Shown: piece by piece, positions 55,624-64,000 of the stretch | Layout of the letters: the number at the start of each line of letters is the position of its first letter | How positions within the stretch are numbered: position 1 is the stretch's first letter | Assembly: GCF_030362815.1 (NCBI RefSeq) | Contig: NZ_JAUCGR010000001.1 | Location: forward strand, 240,024 to 304,023 | Length of the DNA: 64,000 bases | Direction of reading: 5' to 3' | Origin: Cellulomonas edaphi | Lineage (GTDB): Bacteria; Actinomycetota; Actinomycetes; Actinomycetales; Cellulomonadaceae | The notes under the pieces: generated by a model | What the model was told of the DNA's origin: nothing | The model's input: only the letters and a program-made list of their open reading frames with translations | Databases searched by the model: none | Made by a program: the position numbers and the translations under genes

Positions 55624-56456
55624 GACTGCGCCAGGTAGGCCACGCTCGCCTCGTACGCCGAGTCGATGCGGGCCTTGGTCGCGTCGAGCTTGCGGTAGCT
55701 CCCCAGCTTCTCGTCGCCGGGCTTGGGGCCACCGCTGGGCAGCACGTGCACGCTGACGCCCTCGGGCACCAGGTCGATCTCCCGGGAGAACCGGTGCCTG
55801 CGCGCGATCTCGAAGCTCACGCGGGCCACGTCGGACGGCTTGTCGGGCGCCACCAGCGACTCCTCGATGCGCCCCACCTGCAGCACGTACACGCGCGTGG
55901 CTCCCCGGCGGATGGCCTCACCCAACGGGATGGAGTTCACGATCCCGCCGTCGACGAAGTGCTCGCCGTCGATCTCGGTGGGAGGCAGGACGCCCGGCAC
56001 GGACGACGAGGCGAGCACCGCGGGGATCAGCGGACCCGAGTCGAACCAGCGCTCGGCCGCGCGCTCGATGCTGGCCGCGGTCACGGCCAGCGGCACGGTG
56101 AGGTCCTCGAAGGTCGGCTCCTCGCCCAGCATGTCGACCAGGAGCGCACGCAGCGGTCCCGGGTCGTTGAGGTGCGTGCGCGACTTCGCCAGGCGGCGCA
56201 GCTGCTTGGGCCACGAGTCGCCGTAGATCGCGGCCGCCGCGGGCGACGCCCACGCGTCGACGAGCCGGTCGACGACGCTCACCGTCGGGTCGTGCGCGAC
56301 GGCCGCACCGTTGATCGCGCCGATCGAGGTGCCCACCACGATGTCCGGCACCACGCCCGCCTCGAACAGCGCGCGCAGCATCCCCACCTGCACCGCGCCG
56401 CGCACACCGCCGCCGCCCAGCACCAGTCCGATGGTCACCTTCGGATGGTGACACAT
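55620..56456 (-). CDS. Patatin-like phospholipase/esterase
   Basis: This 278-residue patatin-domain hydrolase (RssA/NTE type) has an oxyanion glycine-rich motif (LVLGGGGVRGAVQVG), nucleophile Ser in GTSIG (about residue 44) and catalytic Asp in DGGIVNSIPLG (about residue 169). These are the full Ser-Asp dyad and oxyanion hole. Patatin enzymes deacylate phospholipids and other lipids. With the coupled PlsC gene this suggests acyl turnover in membrane lipid. An ATG at 56454-56456 is used. A GTG six codons downstream, right before the first strand, is an alternative start. Confidence 0.88.
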   Translation of the reverse strand: MCHHPKVTIGLVLGGGGVRGAVQVGMLRALFEAGVVPDIVVGTSIGAINGAAVAHDPTVSVVDRLVDAWASPAAAAIYGDSWPKQLRRLAKSRTHLNDPGPLRALLVDMLGEEPTFEDLTVPLAVTAASIERAAERWFDSGPLIPAVLASSSVPGVLPPTEIDGEHFVDGGIVNSIPLGEAIRRGATRVYVLQVGRIEESLVAPDKPSDVARVSFEIARRHRFSREIDLVPEGVSVHVLPSGGPKPGDEKLGSYRKLDATKARIDSAYEASVAYLAQS

Positions 56457-56509
56457 CGGACACCCGCTCGGGTCGCGTTCCGGGGCCGCTGGCTTGCGAC
56501 AATGAGGCG

Positions 56510-58375
56510 GTGACCTCTCGTCTTCCCCGCGTCCGGGCGTCCGAGCTGGTGGGCCGAGGGTGGCTCAACACCGGCGGCCGCGACGTCACCCTGGCCGACC
56601 TGCGCGGCAAGATCGTCGTCCTCGACTTCTGGACGTTCTGCTGCGTCAACTGCTTGCACGTCCTCGACGAGCTGCGCGCGCTCGAGGAGGAGTACCGCGA
56701 CGTCCTGGTGATCGTGGGCGTGCACTCGCCGAAGTTCGTGCACGAGGCCGACCCCGTCGCGCTCGCGGCGGCCGTCGAGCGGTACGAGGTGCACCACCCC
56801 GTGCTCGACGACCCGCAGCTGGTCACCTGGTCCGCGTACACCGCACGGGCCTGGCCCACGCTCGTCGTGATCGACCCCGAGGGCTACGTGGTCGCGCAGA
56901 TGGCGGGCGAGGGCCACCGGCGCAACGTCGAGATCCTCGTCGAGGAGCTCGTCGCCGAGCACGATGCCAAGGGCACGCTGCACCGGGGCGACGGGCCCTA
57001 CGTGGCGCCTGAGCCGACCGCCGGGACGCTGCGGTTCCCCGCCAAGGCGGTCGCGCTCCCGAACGGCAACCTCCTGGTGGCGGACGCGGGCCACCACTCG
57101 CTCGCGGAGCTCGCCCCCGACGGCGAGACGCTGGTGCGTCGCATCGGCTCGGGCGAGCGCGGGCTGGTGGACGGCATGCCCGACGTGGCGCGCTTCCACG
57201 AGCCCAACGGCGTGTGCCTGGTGCCCGACGAGCTGCGCGCGTGGCTCGGCTACGACGTGCTGGTCGCCGACACGGTCAACCACGTGCTGCGCGGCGTGCG
57301 ACTGACCGACGGCCAGGTCACCACGGTGGCCGGTACCGGCGCGCAGTACATGGTGGGCGCGGCGGACAACGTCGTCGGCTGGGAGCGGCCCGCCGGCCAG
57401 CCCGACGCGGACACGGCGGCGGCGCGCGACCTCAAGCTCTCCTCGCCGTGGGACGTCGCGTGGTCGCAGGAGCTCGGGGCGTTCGTCGTCGCGATGGCCG
57501 GCAACCACACGCTGTGGGCCTTCGACGGCACGGAGGGCTCGCTGTCGCGCATCGGCGGCACCATGAACGAGGGCCTGCTGGACGGGCCCTCCCGCGACGC
57601 CTGGTTCGCGCAGCCGTCCGGCCTCGCGGTCGGCCCCGACGGACGCGTCTGGATCGCAGACTCCGAGACCTCCGCGCTGCGCTGGCTGGAGCCCGCCACC
57701 CTCACCGTGCACACCGCCGTGGGTGAGGGACTGTTCGACTTCGGCCACCGCGACGGCCCGGCGGCCGAGGCCCGGATGCAGCACCCGCTCGGCGTCGCGG
57801 TGCTCGGTGACGGGTCGGTCGTGGTCGCGGACACCTACAACGGCGCGGTCCGGCGCTACGCGGACGGGGAGGTCACGACGATCGCGTCGGGCCTCGCCGA
57901 GCCGAGCGGCTTCGTCGTGCTGCCCGACGGCCTGCTGGTGGTCGAGTCGGCTGCCCACCGCATCACCCGCATCGCGCTCGCCACGGGCGAGCACGTGGAC
58001 GGCGGCGCGCACCGCACGCAGCGGCCCGTGACCGAGCTCGCTCCCGGCGAGGTCGCGCTCGACGTGGTCTTCACGCCCGCATCCGGCCAGAAGTACGACG
58101 ACCGCTACGGCCCCTCGACCCGCCTGCAGGTCTCCTCGACCCCGCCGGAGCTGCTGCTCGACGGTGCCGGCGACGGCGTCCCGCTCGAGCGCGCGCTCCG
58201 GCTCAACCCGGAGGTGCCCGAGGGGGTGCTCCACGTGACCGCGCACGCCGCCAGCTGCGACGACGACCCTGCGGTCGAGTACCCGGCGTGCCACCTCAAC
58301 GCGCAGGACTGGGGCGTGCCCGTGCGGGTCGTGGCCGGTGCGGCCGCGAGCCTGTCCCTACCGCTGCACGGCTGA
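56510..58375 (+). CDS. NHL-repeat protein with N-terminal thioredoxin-like domain (NHLRC2-like)
   Basis: This 621-residue protein has an N-terminal TlpA/thioredoxin fold (residues about 15-150) with the redox site in VLDFWTFCCVNCLHVLDEL (C-C-V-N-C, so the CxxC pair is C-V-N-C). About 400 residues of NHL beta-propeller repeats follow (GNLLVADAGHHSLAEL, GYDVLVADTVNHVLRGV, GRVWIADSETSALRWLEP). A C-terminal beta domain closes the protein. The arrangement equals human NHLRC2 and its many bacterial homologues, whose function is unclear. No signal peptide is visible, so it should be cytosolic. The start GTG 56510 has AATGAGG upstream and is divergent from the patatin gene. Confidence 0.88.
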   Translation: MTSRLPRVRASELVGRGWLNTGGRDVTLADLRGKIVVLDFWTFCCVNCLHVLDELRALEEEYRDVLVIVGVHSPKFVHEADPVALAAAVERYEVHHPVLDDPQLVTWSAYTARAWPTLVVIDPEGYVVAQMAGEGHRRNVEILVEELVAEHDAKGTLHRGDGPYVAPEPTAGTLRFPAKAVALPNGNLLVADAGHHSLAELAPDGETLVRRIGSGERGLVDGMPDVARFHEPNGVCLVPDELRAWLGYDVLVADTVNHVLRGVRLTDGQVTTVAGTGAQYMVGAADNVVGWERPAGQPDADTAAARDLKLSSPWDVAWSQELGAFVVAMAGNHTLWAFDGTEGSLSRIGGTMNEGLLDGPSRDAWFAQPSGLAVGPDGRVWIADSETSALRWLEPATLTVHTAVGEGLFDFGHRDGPAAEARMQHPLGVAVLGDGSVVVADTYNGAVRRYADGEVTTIASGLAEPSGFVVLPDGLLVVESAAHRITRIALATGEHVDGGAHRTQRPVTELAPGEVALDVVFTPASGQKYDDRYGPSTRLQVSSTPPELLLDGAGDGVPLERALRLNPEVPEGVLHVTAHAASCDDDPAVEYPACHLNAQDWGVPVRVVAGAAASLSLPLHG

Positions 58376-58377
58376 GG

Positions 58378-59796
58378 TCAGCTCGCGCCCATCACGGCGA
58401 CGGCCGTGAGCGCGTCGAGCGCGGACCGCACGACGCCTCCCGCCGCGGCGGTCGACGAGACGCCGATCTCGACCAGCCACGGGCCGTGCTCCAACGTGGT
58501 GGTGGACTGCTCCCGGTCGAGGTCCGAGGGGCTCCCGCCGCGTGCGATCGCCGAGCTCTCCTCGCCGCGCTTCATCAGCACCGCCCAGGCCGAGCCGCCC
58601 ATCGTCTCCGTCACCGCCGCCGCGAGCGCACACAGCCGCGGCACCACGCCGGACTGCGCCGCGGCGATCGCGGCCGAGCCGACGACCACGACGCGCTCGG
58701 CCGTCACGGCCGGGTCGGCCGTCGGCGTCGCGACCTTGAGCCGGCGGGCCCGCGCGCGCTTGGCGCGGTACTGCTCGACGTCGGCGCGGCGGAACAGCTG
58801 GCGTGCGGACACGGGCCCGGACACCGCCGTGGAGGCGACGCCGTAGGAGATCGCGGCGCCGTGCGGGAGGGGGTACATGGCGAGCGTGGTCGACATCGTC
58901 TCGGCGACCTCGGACCGCTTGCGGCCGACGGTCACGAGCGCGAACTCGTCGCCGCCGATGCGGGCGGCGGTGGTGCCGGGCAACGCGTCCGCGACGCGGC
59001 GCAGCACGTCGCCCACGCTGCGCAGCAGGTCGTCGCCGGCGTCGTGGCCCATCTGGTCGTTGACCCGCTTGAGGCCGTCGACGTCGCACATCACGATGCA
59101 GGTCTCGTCGCCCGACTCGAGCGCGGCCTCCGCGACCGCGTCCGCGACCCGACGGTTGGCCAGGCCCGTGAGCGGGTCGTCCGCGACCAGGTGCCGGACC
59201 TGCGCCTCGAGGTCCACGCGGGCCACGGCCCCGGCCGCGAGCGCGGCGAGCACCTCGGCGCGCGCGACGTCGTCCAGGGAGAACAGGCCGGCGTCGAGAG
59301 CCCGGATCGCGTACAGCTGCCCCCAGACCGTGCCGTTGACGATGATGGGCGCGGCGAGCGCGGAGCCCGCGGACATCTCCTTGAGCGTCGCGACCTCGAC
59401 GGCGTCGCCCGCCTCCTCGTCACCGTCGGCGACGGGCACACCCTCGATGTCGACGGCGTGGGCCACCCAGCTGGCGCGGTCGCTGATGAGCGCGCGCAGG
59501 GCGGGGCGCTCGTCGGCCCGGTAGGACGAGCGGACCATCCACAGCAGCCGGGGGTCGGTCGGCTGGGGCGTGATCTCCAGGATGCGGCACGTGTCCTGCT
59601 CGATGCGGCAGAACGCCACCCGCGTCGCACCGAGCACGTCGACGCCCATCCGGGTGGTCACCTGCTGGACGTCCTCGAGCGTGCGGCACCGGTCCAGGCG
59701 GTGCGCAGCGAGCGCGAGGCCGCGGGCGCCGACGACGGCCGCGGCGGACCGTCGTCCCGCCCGCGCGCCAGGCGATGCCGCCGCTCGTCGAGTCAC
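58378..59796 (-). CDS. GGDEF diguanylate cyclase with GAF-like sensor
   Basis: This 472-residue soluble protein has an N-terminal part (about residues 30-215) with a GAF-like pattern (LAAHRLDRCRTLEDVQQVTTRMGVDVLGATRVAFCRIEQDTCRI). The GGDEF domain follows (about 220-370: DDPLTGLANRRVADAV, then the active loop IGGDEFALV near 281-285 and VMCDVDGLKRVND). The loop is GGDEF itself, so diguanylate cyclase activity is plausible. The C-terminal region (about 375-472) is another Ala-rich GAF-like part that I cannot assign. It produces c-di-GMP in response to an unknown ligand. The GTG at 59794-59796 is preferred. The further extension is not conserved. Confidence 0.88.
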   Translation of the reverse strand: MTRRAAASPGARAGRRSAAAVVGARGLALAAHRLDRCRTLEDVQQVTTRMGVDVLGATRVAFCRIEQDTCRILEITPQPTDPRLLWMVRSSYRADERPALRALISDRASWVAHAVDIEGVPVADGDEEAGDAVEVATLKEMSAGSALAAPIIVNGTVWGQLYAIRALDAGLFSLDDVARAEVLAALAAGAVARVDLEAQVRHLVADDPLTGLANRRVADAVAEAALESGDETCIVMCDVDGLKRVNDQMGHDAGDDLLRSVGDVLRRVADALPGTTAARIGGDEFALVTVGRKRSEVAETMSTTLAMYPLPHGAAISYGVASTAVSGPVSARQLFRRADVEQYRAKRARARRLKVATPTADPAVTAERVVVVGSAAIAAAQSGVVPRLCALAAAVTETMGGSAWAVLMKRGEESSAIARGGSPSDLDREQSTTTLEHGPWLVEIGVSSTAAAGGVVRSALDALTAVAVMGAS

Positions 59797-59951
59797 CGGG
59801 CCATCATCGCGCCTGCGGACGGGTTCCACGACACGTTCCGGGGCGCGAACCCGGCCAATCACCCATCCGCGTGGTCGGCGACCGGATTCCACCCTGCCGC
59901 GGGCTCGGGCGTGTCACCCGGGGGTGTCTTGTCGCAGGTGGATCCCACGCG

Positions 59952-59979
59952 CTGCATCCGACTGCATCCGGCTGCATCC
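59952..59979. promoter_or_regulatory. Three CTGCATCC direct repeats with exact 10-bp period
   Basis: CTGCATCC occurs at 59952, 59962 and 59972, so all copies face the same side of the helix. They lie 72-99 bases upstream of the DUF4397 start, where an activator or the cluster's own ECF sigma regulation would act. The rest of the 254-bp gap (59797-60050) shows no gene. Confidence 0.5.
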
Positions 59980-60050
59980 AACCGCGGCCCTCGCACGGAA
60001 GAGGTGGTGTCAGCAGCCATCCGGGCGCTGCCCCGAAGGAAGGACGCACC

Positions 60051-60878
60051 ATGCGCGCACGACTTCTCGCCGGCACTGCCGCCGCGAGCCTCGCCCTTGC
60101 CGCCGTCGCCGCCACCGCCGGACCGGCGTCGGCCGCGGACGACGCGAAGCTCTCCGTCCTGCACGGCGTCCCCGGTCTCACCGTGGACGTGTACGTCAAC
60201 GGCAAGCTCACGCTCGACGACTTCCAGCCCGGCAAGCTGGCCGGCCCCCTCGACCTGGCCGCGGGCACCTACACGGTCGCGATCACGGCGTCCGACGCGA
60301 AGGACGACAGCGACCCGGCCATCGGGCCCGTCGATCTCGAGCTCGCCGCGGGCAAGAACTACACCGCCGTCGCCCACCTCGACGGCTCCGGCGACCCCAC
60401 GGCGACGCTGTTCACCAACGACACGTCGACCACGGCGCCCGGCGAGGGCCGCATCACCGTGCGGCACGTCGCGGCCGCCCCCGGCGTCGACGTGCTCGCG
60501 GGCAGCGACGCGGTCATCTCCAACCTCGAGAACCCCGACGAGAAGGTGCTCGACCTGCCGGCAGGGACCGTCTCGGCGAGCGTCGTCGCCACCGGGACCA
60601 CCGAGCCCGCGCTGCTGGGCCCGGCCGACGTGGACGTCGCCGAGGGCACCAACACGATCCTTTACGCCTGGGGCGACGCCACCGCCGACCCCTCCACGTT
60701 GGCGCTGGCCACGCAGGTGATCGACGGCCTGCACGGCAACCCGTCGGGCGTGCAGGCCGGCCAGGTGGGCCTCGTCTCCGACTCGGGTACCACGCCGGTG
60801 TGGCCGTACGCGCTCGGTGCGCTCGGCGTGGTCTCGCTGGCCGTCGTCAACCGCCGGCGCGCCGACGCGGGCCGCTGA
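60051..60878 (+). CDS. DUF4397 cell-surface protein
   Basis: This 275-residue exported protein has a signal peptide (MRARLLAGTAAASLALAAVAATAGPASAA, cleavage near residue 29). One to two DUF4397 beta-domains follow (KLSVLHGVPGLTVDVYVNGKLTLDDFQPGKLAGPLDLAAGTYTVAIT and RITVRHVAAAPGVDVLAGSDAVI). A C-terminal hydrophobic helix with basic tail (WPYALGALGVVSLAVVNRRRADAGR) resembles a wall-anchoring tail but lacks a clear LPxTG. The following gene is a class F sortase, a combination seen widely in actinobacteria. ATG 60051 has GAAGGAAGGA upstream. It heads a probable operon with sortase, ECF sigma and anti-sigma genes. Confidence 0.85.
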   Translation: MRARLLAGTAAASLALAAVAATAGPASAADDAKLSVLHGVPGLTVDVYVNGKLTLDDFQPGKLAGPLDLAAGTYTVAITASDAKDDSDPAIGPVDLELAAGKNYTAVAHLDGSGDPTATLFTNDTSTTAPGEGRITVRHVAAAPGVDVLAGSDAVISNLENPDEKVLDLPAGTVSASVVATGTTEPALLGPADVDVAEGTNTILYAWGDATADPSTLALATQVIDGLHGNPSGVQAGQVGLVSDSGTTPVWPYALGALGVVSLAVVNRRRADAGR

Positions 60879-60880
60879 CC

Positions 60881-61567
60881 ATGGCACGACGACACCACCG
60901 CACGAGCGGCGCGCTGGCTGTCGCGCTCCTCGTCGGCCTCCTTGCAGCGTGCACCCCGAGCAACGCGCAGGAGCCCGAGCCGGTGGTGTCGTCGGCGCCA
61001 GCCCCGTCCGCTCCCGGCGGCGGGGACCCCGCACCGGCACCGGCGCCGCCTCCAGCGCCGGTGCCGGCGCGGGTGCCCGTGCGCGACGCGACCGCGCCCG
61101 CGCCCGTCGCGATCCCGGGCAGCCCACCTGCCCGGCTCACCGTGGCCAGCCTGGACCTGCGCATGCCGGTGGTGCCGGTCGGGGTGGCCGACGACGGCAC
61201 CATGGACATCCCGCCGCGGGCCACCGATGCGGGCTGGTACCGGTTCGGTCCCGCGCCGGGTGCGCCCGGCAACACGGTGATCGCCGCCCACGTGGACTCG
61301 TGGGTCACGGGCATCGGGCCCTTCTCTCGGCTCCGGGACGTCCGCACGGGCGCCTCGGTGGTCGTCGAGTCGAAGGACGGTGCCACGCACCGGTACCGCG
61401 TGGTGTCCGTGCGCAAGATCCCGAAGGACGAGGCCCCCGTCGACCAGTGGTTCGCGCGCGAGGGCGATCCCCGGCTGGTGCTGGTCACCTGCGGGGGAGC
61501 ATGGCAGCCTGAGATCAGGCACTATGCAGACAACGTCGTCGTCGTCGCCGAACCGACAGGTGCGTAG
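60881..61567 (+). CDS. Class F sortase
   Basis: This 228-residue lipoprotein-like sortase has a signal with lipobox (LLAACTP), a Pro/Ala-rich stalk of about 45 residues and the class F catalytic domain. The active-site residues are visible: His137 ([11 protein letters not shown]), Cys204 ([10 protein letters not shown]) and Arg213 ([13 protein letters not shown]). Class F sortases cut a surface-sorting signal and attach the protein to the wall, or in some actinobacteria act on unknown substrates. The ATG at 60881 is 2 bases after the DUF4397 stop. The DUF4397 product is the obvious candidate partner. Confidence 0.92.
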   Translation: MARRHHRTSGALAVALLVGLLAACTPSNAQEPEPVVSSAPAPSAPGGGDPAPAPAPPPAPVPARVPVRDATAPAPVAIPGSPPARLTVASLDLRMPVVPVGVADDGTMDIPPRATDAGWYRFGPAPGAPGNTVIAAHVDSWVTGIGPFSRLRDVRTGASVVVESKDGATHRYRVVSVRKIPKDEAPVDQWFAREGDPRLVLVTCGGAWQPEIRHYADNVVVVAEPTGA

Positions 61568-61674
61568 CCATGGCTGCGGCGGTCGCGGTGCTGGAGCCCG
61601 CCATCCCGCGCTCGGCGGGGACGGGTGGGACAGGTGGGGTCATCTCGGCACGGACGACGGACGAGGAGGGCTGG

Positions 61675-62298
61675 GTGAGCGTGAGCGACCCTGAGCGGTC
61701 GGACGCTCCCGCACGCCCTCAGGAGCCGGCGCCGCACCGGCACCGGCTCGACCCCGACGGCGAGGGTGTCGAGGAGCTCGGCGCCGCGTTCGCCGCGGGT
61801 GACGAGCTCGCCATCCGCGAGGCGTACCGCCGCTGGTCGGCGCTCGTGCACACCATCGCGCTGCGATCGCTCGGCACCGTCCAGGACGCCGAGGAGGTCA
61901 CCCAGCAGGTGTTCGTCGACGCGTGGCGCGGACGGCACCGCTTCGACCCCACGCGCTCGCGACTCCCGGCGTGGCTGATCGGGATCACCCGGCACGCCGT
62001 CGCCGACGCGCACGAGCGCCGCGCGCGTGAGCGGCGGCTGCTCGCGGCCACCGAGCCGCGCGGAGAGCAGCTGCCCGCCGCCGACGACCGGGTGGTCGAC
62101 CAGGTGCTCGTCGCCGACGAGCTGGCGCGCCTCGGCGACCCGCAGCGCACCATCCTGCGGCTCGCGTTCTACGAGGACCTCACGCACGACCAGATCGCCG
62201 ACCGGCTCGGCCTGCCGCTGGGCACCGTGAAGAGCCATGTGCGGCGTAGTCTCGCTCGGCTGCGCAACCGATGGGAGGTGGACGGTGCCGTTGGATGA
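61675..62298 (+). CDS. ECF RNA polymerase sigma factor (SigK-like)
   Basis: This 207-residue ECF sigma factor from the chosen start has region 2 ([48 protein letters not shown]) and region 4 ([38 protein letters not shown]). An in-frame ATG exists at 61570, but AGGAGG (61664-61669) sits 5 bases before the GTG at 61675, so I choose the latter. The extra N-terminal residues are Gly/Pro/Ser-rich and not ECF-like. The next gene encodes an anti-sigma factor overlapping its end, so activity is likely controlled by membrane-bound RskA-type release. Its targets may include the DUF4397-sortase genes. Confidence 0.88.
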   Translation: MSVSDPERSDAPARPQEPAPHRHRLDPDGEGVEELGAAFAAGDELAIREAYRRWSALVHTIALRSLGTVQDAEEVTQQVFVDAWRGRHRFDPTRSRLPAWLIGITRHAVADAHERRARERRLLAATEPRGEQLPAADDRVVDQVLVADELARLGDPQRTILRLAFYEDLTHDQIADRLGLPLGTVKSHVRRSLARLRNRWEVDGAVG

Positions 62299-63265
62299 GT
62301 TCCACGTGGACGAGGACGTGCTCGCCCTCCTCGCGCTGGGCGAGGAGGCCGGGACGACGGCCGACCGCGCCCACGTCCAGCAGTGCGAGCTGTGCGCCGA
62401 CGAGATCGCCGTGCTGGCCGACGTGGTCGCGGTGGCCCGGGCGGGTGACGCCGAGCTGGTCTCGCCGGGTCCGCAGGTGTGGGAGCGCGTCGCCGCCGAG
62501 CTCGATCTCGCACCCGCGTCGGGATCGGGCACCGCCGCGCCGGAGCGGGCGGTCGAGGCTGCGCCCGAGCACTCGGCCGAGGCTGCGCCCGAGCGCTCGG
62601 TCCAGCCGTTGCCGGACGAGGCGCCGGACGTCGTCGTGCCGCTGGCTCCCCGCCGTGCCGGGGGTCGCCGACCGCGTGCGTGGGCCTGGGCGGCGGCGGC
62701 GGCCGTCGTGGGCATCATCGTGGGCGGGGCCGGTGCGGCCTGGGCCCTGACCCAGGGCGACCGCGTGAAGTCGGTGGTCGCCACCGCCACGCTGGAGCCT
62801 CTGCCCGGCTGGGACGCGGACGGTTCGGCCACGGTCGAGACGCGCCGCGACGGGACCCGCGTGCTGGTGGTCGACGTGAACGAGCAGACTGCTCCCGCGG
62901 GATTCCGCGAGGTGTGGCTCCTGCGGCCCGACGTCAGCGGGCTGGTGGCCGTCGGGACGCTCGAGGGCGCCTCGGGCCGGTTCGAGCTTCCCGCCGGGCT
63001 GGACCTCAGCGAGTTCTCGGTGGTCGACGTCTCGCAGGAGCAGTTCGACGGCGATCCTGCCCACTCGGGCGACTCGATCGTGCGGGGCGCCCAGCGCGCC
63101 GGAGCGCGGCGCCCCCCACGACCAGCACGACCTGAGGCTCGGTGCCTCGAACCTGCGCGTCAGGCCTGCGCGTCAGGCCTGTGCCTCAGACCTGCGGGGG
63201 CGCGGGCGGGACGTCGCGGCGCTCGACGACCTCGCGGTGCGTCGTGTTGGTGCGCTGGGTGTTGA
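62285..63265 (+). CDS. Anti-sigma factor (zinc-binding, RskA-like) with long irregular C-terminus
   Basis: The frame gives 326 residues. The N-terminal zinc anti-sigma motif is H-x3-C-x2-C ([16 protein letters not shown], about residue 37). A Pro/Ala-rich linker, one transmembrane segment ([25 protein letters not shown], about residues 138-162) and an RskA-like extracytoplasmic domain to residue about 260 ([27 protein letters not shown]) follow. Relatives end a few residues after that point. The remaining 60 residues are Arg/Ala/Pro-rich and read into a direct-repeat region and antisense into the DUF6458 gene, so a lost stop codon or a frameshift near 63090 is likely. The start is a GTG overlapping the sigma gene by 14 bases, with GGGAGGTG upstream. 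Confidence 0.85.
   Translation: MPLDEFHVDEDVLALLALGEEAGTTADRAHVQQCELCADEIAVLADVVAVARAGDAELVSPGPQVWERVAAELDLAPASGSGTAAPERAVEAAPEHSAEAAPERSVQPLPDEAPDVVVPLAPRRAGGRRPRAWAWAAAAAVVGIIVGGAGAAWALTQGDRVKSVVATATLEPLPGWDADGSATVETRRDGTRVLVVDVNEQTAPAGFREVWLLRPDVSGLVAVGTLEGASGRFELPAGLDLSEFSVVDVSQEQFDGDPAHSGDSIVRGAQRAGARRPPRPARPEARCLEPARQACASGLCLRPAGARAGRRGARRPRGASCWCAGC
63150..63190. repeat. 13-bp imperfect tandem repeats at the anti-sigma / DUF6458 junction
   Basis: Three copies around CCTGCGCGTCAGG (with the third changed to CCTGTGCCTCAGA) lie where the anti-sigma reading frame overruns its normal end. A small GAGGC...GCCTC hairpin (63134-63148) precedes them and could terminate one of the convergent transcripts. 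Confidence 0.65.
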
Positions 63266-63413
63266 GGGCGATCGACAAGATGAGCGCCAGCAGGCCGGCT
63301 CCCATGCAGATGTAACCGATCATCACCAGGTTCACGCCGTCCACCGCGTCCTTCACGGCGAACGACAGGATGGCGCCGATGACGATGAGGGCGATGCCGC
63401 CACCGATTCCCAT
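63186..63413 (-). CDS. DUF6458 family small membrane protein
   Basis: This 75-residue protein has two transmembrane segments (GGGIALIVIGAILSFAV and [24 protein letters not shown]) and a charged tail ([25 protein letters not shown]). This matches the actinobacterial DUF6458 family of unknown function. The ATG at 63411-63413 has AGGAGAGTC upstream. It runs against the anti-sigma gene, and the two frames overlap at their ends. Confidence 0.85.
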   Translation of the reverse strand: MGIGGGIALIVIGAILSFAVKDAVDGVNLVMIGYICMGAGLLALILSIALNTQRTNTTHREVVERRDVPPAPPQV

Positions 63414-63519
63414 GGGGACTCTCCTTCGGTCGGTGCCTGCGCTGGGGGGTGCGCCGGCTCCCGACGAGCCTGGCGCGACCTCGCGCTCCTCGCACCCGGA
63501 GGAGCGCGGGGTCGCCCGA

Positions 63520-64000
63520 TCAGCCCAGGATGTCGGGGTACGCCGCGTCGCCGTCGCCCAGCACGTGCTGCGCCAGGAACGCCGTCACCACCTGGTACCA
63601 CACGATCGCGTGCTGGGGGCTGAGCACCCAGTGGTTCTCGTCGGGGAAGTACAGGAAGCGGTGCTGCGAGCGACCGTCCTCGCCGGCCGGCGAGCCGCTC
63701 GCCGAGAGCAGCTCGTACCAGAGGCGCAGTCCCTCGCCGATCGGCACCCGGTAGTCCTTGTCGCCGTGCACCACGAGCATCGGGGTCACGATCTTGTCGA
63801 CGAACCGGTGCGGCGAGTTCTCGAGCGCCATCTCGTCGGTCATCTCGCGGGCCCAGTAGAAGGCGGCGTCCGTCGTCGGGCCGAACTGGTCCAGTGCCCA
63901 CAGGCTCGCGTGCGTCACGATGGCGCGGAACCGGTCCGTGTGGCCCGCCACCCAGTTGGCCATGTAGCCGCCGAACGAACCACCCATGGCGGCCGTGCGG
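63520..64000 (-). CDS. S9 family (prolyl oligopeptidase/acylaminoacyl-peptidase) peptidase, C-terminal part
   Basis: The last 160 residues of a protein run off the right edge of the window. The catalytic serine is in GGSFGGYMANW, Asp in VHGDKDYRVPIGEGLRLWYEL and His in PDENHWVLSPQHAIVWYQ, the triad of the S9 alpha/beta-hydrolase domain. The beta-propeller part must lie beyond the window. This enzyme would hydrolyse oligopeptides or N-acylated peptides. The stop at 63520 is followed by a 106-bp gap to DUF6458. The start and true length are not visible. Confidence 0.93.
   Translation of the reverse strand, partial: RTAAMGGSFGGYMANWVAGHTDRFRAIVTHASLWALDQFGPTTDAAFYWAREMTDEMALENSPHRFVDKIVTPMLVVHGDKDYRVPIGEGLRLWYELLSASGSPAGEDGRSQHRFLYFPDENHWVLSPQHAIVWYQVVTAFLAQHVLGDGDAAYPDILG

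Overview
The window is chromosomal DNA from a very high-GC actinobacterium. A member of the Cellulomonadaceae, most likely Cellulomonas, fits best. The evidence is third-position G/C saturation with many GTG starts, a GH94 cellobiose phosphorylase very like the Cellulomonas enzyme behind a LacI-type CelR/CebR operator, Rv0338c-like and FBP/FusB-like actinobacterial genes, and Ddn-type F420 chemistry. I see no phage, plasmid, transposase or CRISPR genes. The region reads as core plus ordinary accessory chromosome.

Layout. 0-7.5 kb: an MFS exporter, an ECF42-type sigma factor with a shrunken YCII partner, an orphan AbiEi/DUF559-like protein, an NRAMP metal transporter, a double GNAT and an SRPBCC protein. 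7.6-11.7 kb: a thiamine ABC transporter operon (ThiB-ThiP-ThiQ) under a TPP riboswitch. 11.7-19 kb: housekeeping and redox genes, an ABC-F protein, a Gfo/Idh oxidoreductase and an APC permease. 19-25.4 kb: a complete Mrp/Mnh cation/proton antiporter operon with every junction overlapping by 4 nt. 26-36 kb: an Rv0338c-like Fe-S reductase, a MarR-controlled ABC exporter, a small secreted metzincin-like protein, dCTP deaminase and a two-component system. 36-40 kb: cellobiose phosphorylase with its operator, then an aldose epimerase. 40-47 kb: a lipoprotein, tRNA-Gly(CCC) followed by a 100-bp tandem array, an SDR, a rifampin ADP-ribosyltransferase (Arr), a PLP decarboxylase and a GH15 trehalase-like enzyme. 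47-52 kb: an ATP-grasp/alpha-E fusion with a transglutaminase. 52-60 kb: TetR, an RNA methyltransferase with an RGG-like tail, PlsC and patatin lipid genes, an NHL/thioredoxin protein and a GGDEF protein. 60-63.3 kb: DUF4397, class F sortase, ECF sigma factor and RskA-like anti-sigma. The right edge cuts an S9 peptidase.

How the genes work together. ThiBPQ imports thiamine under feedback from TPP. Mrp A-G forms one membrane complex for sodium/proton homeostasis. Cellobiose phosphorylase and the epimerase handle intracellular cellobiose, presumably derepressed by cello-oligosaccharides through a CelR-like regulator encoded elsewhere. The sortase cluster looks like a self-regulated envelope module.

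The least explained feature is a family of intergenic palindromes at about 3.05, 4.3, 14.4 and 25.75 kb. They are built from a 14-bp motif close to AATCGGCGAAWCGA. The motif is repeated with a 19-bp period in each arm of a roughly 60-72-bp dyad. Each palindrome lies beside a short tandem repeat, and a lone half-site sits before the ABC exporter at 28.9 kb. A second, weaker theme is paired inverted TTGTCCAC (DnaA-box-like) motifs in three intergenic gaps between 47 and 54.5 kb.
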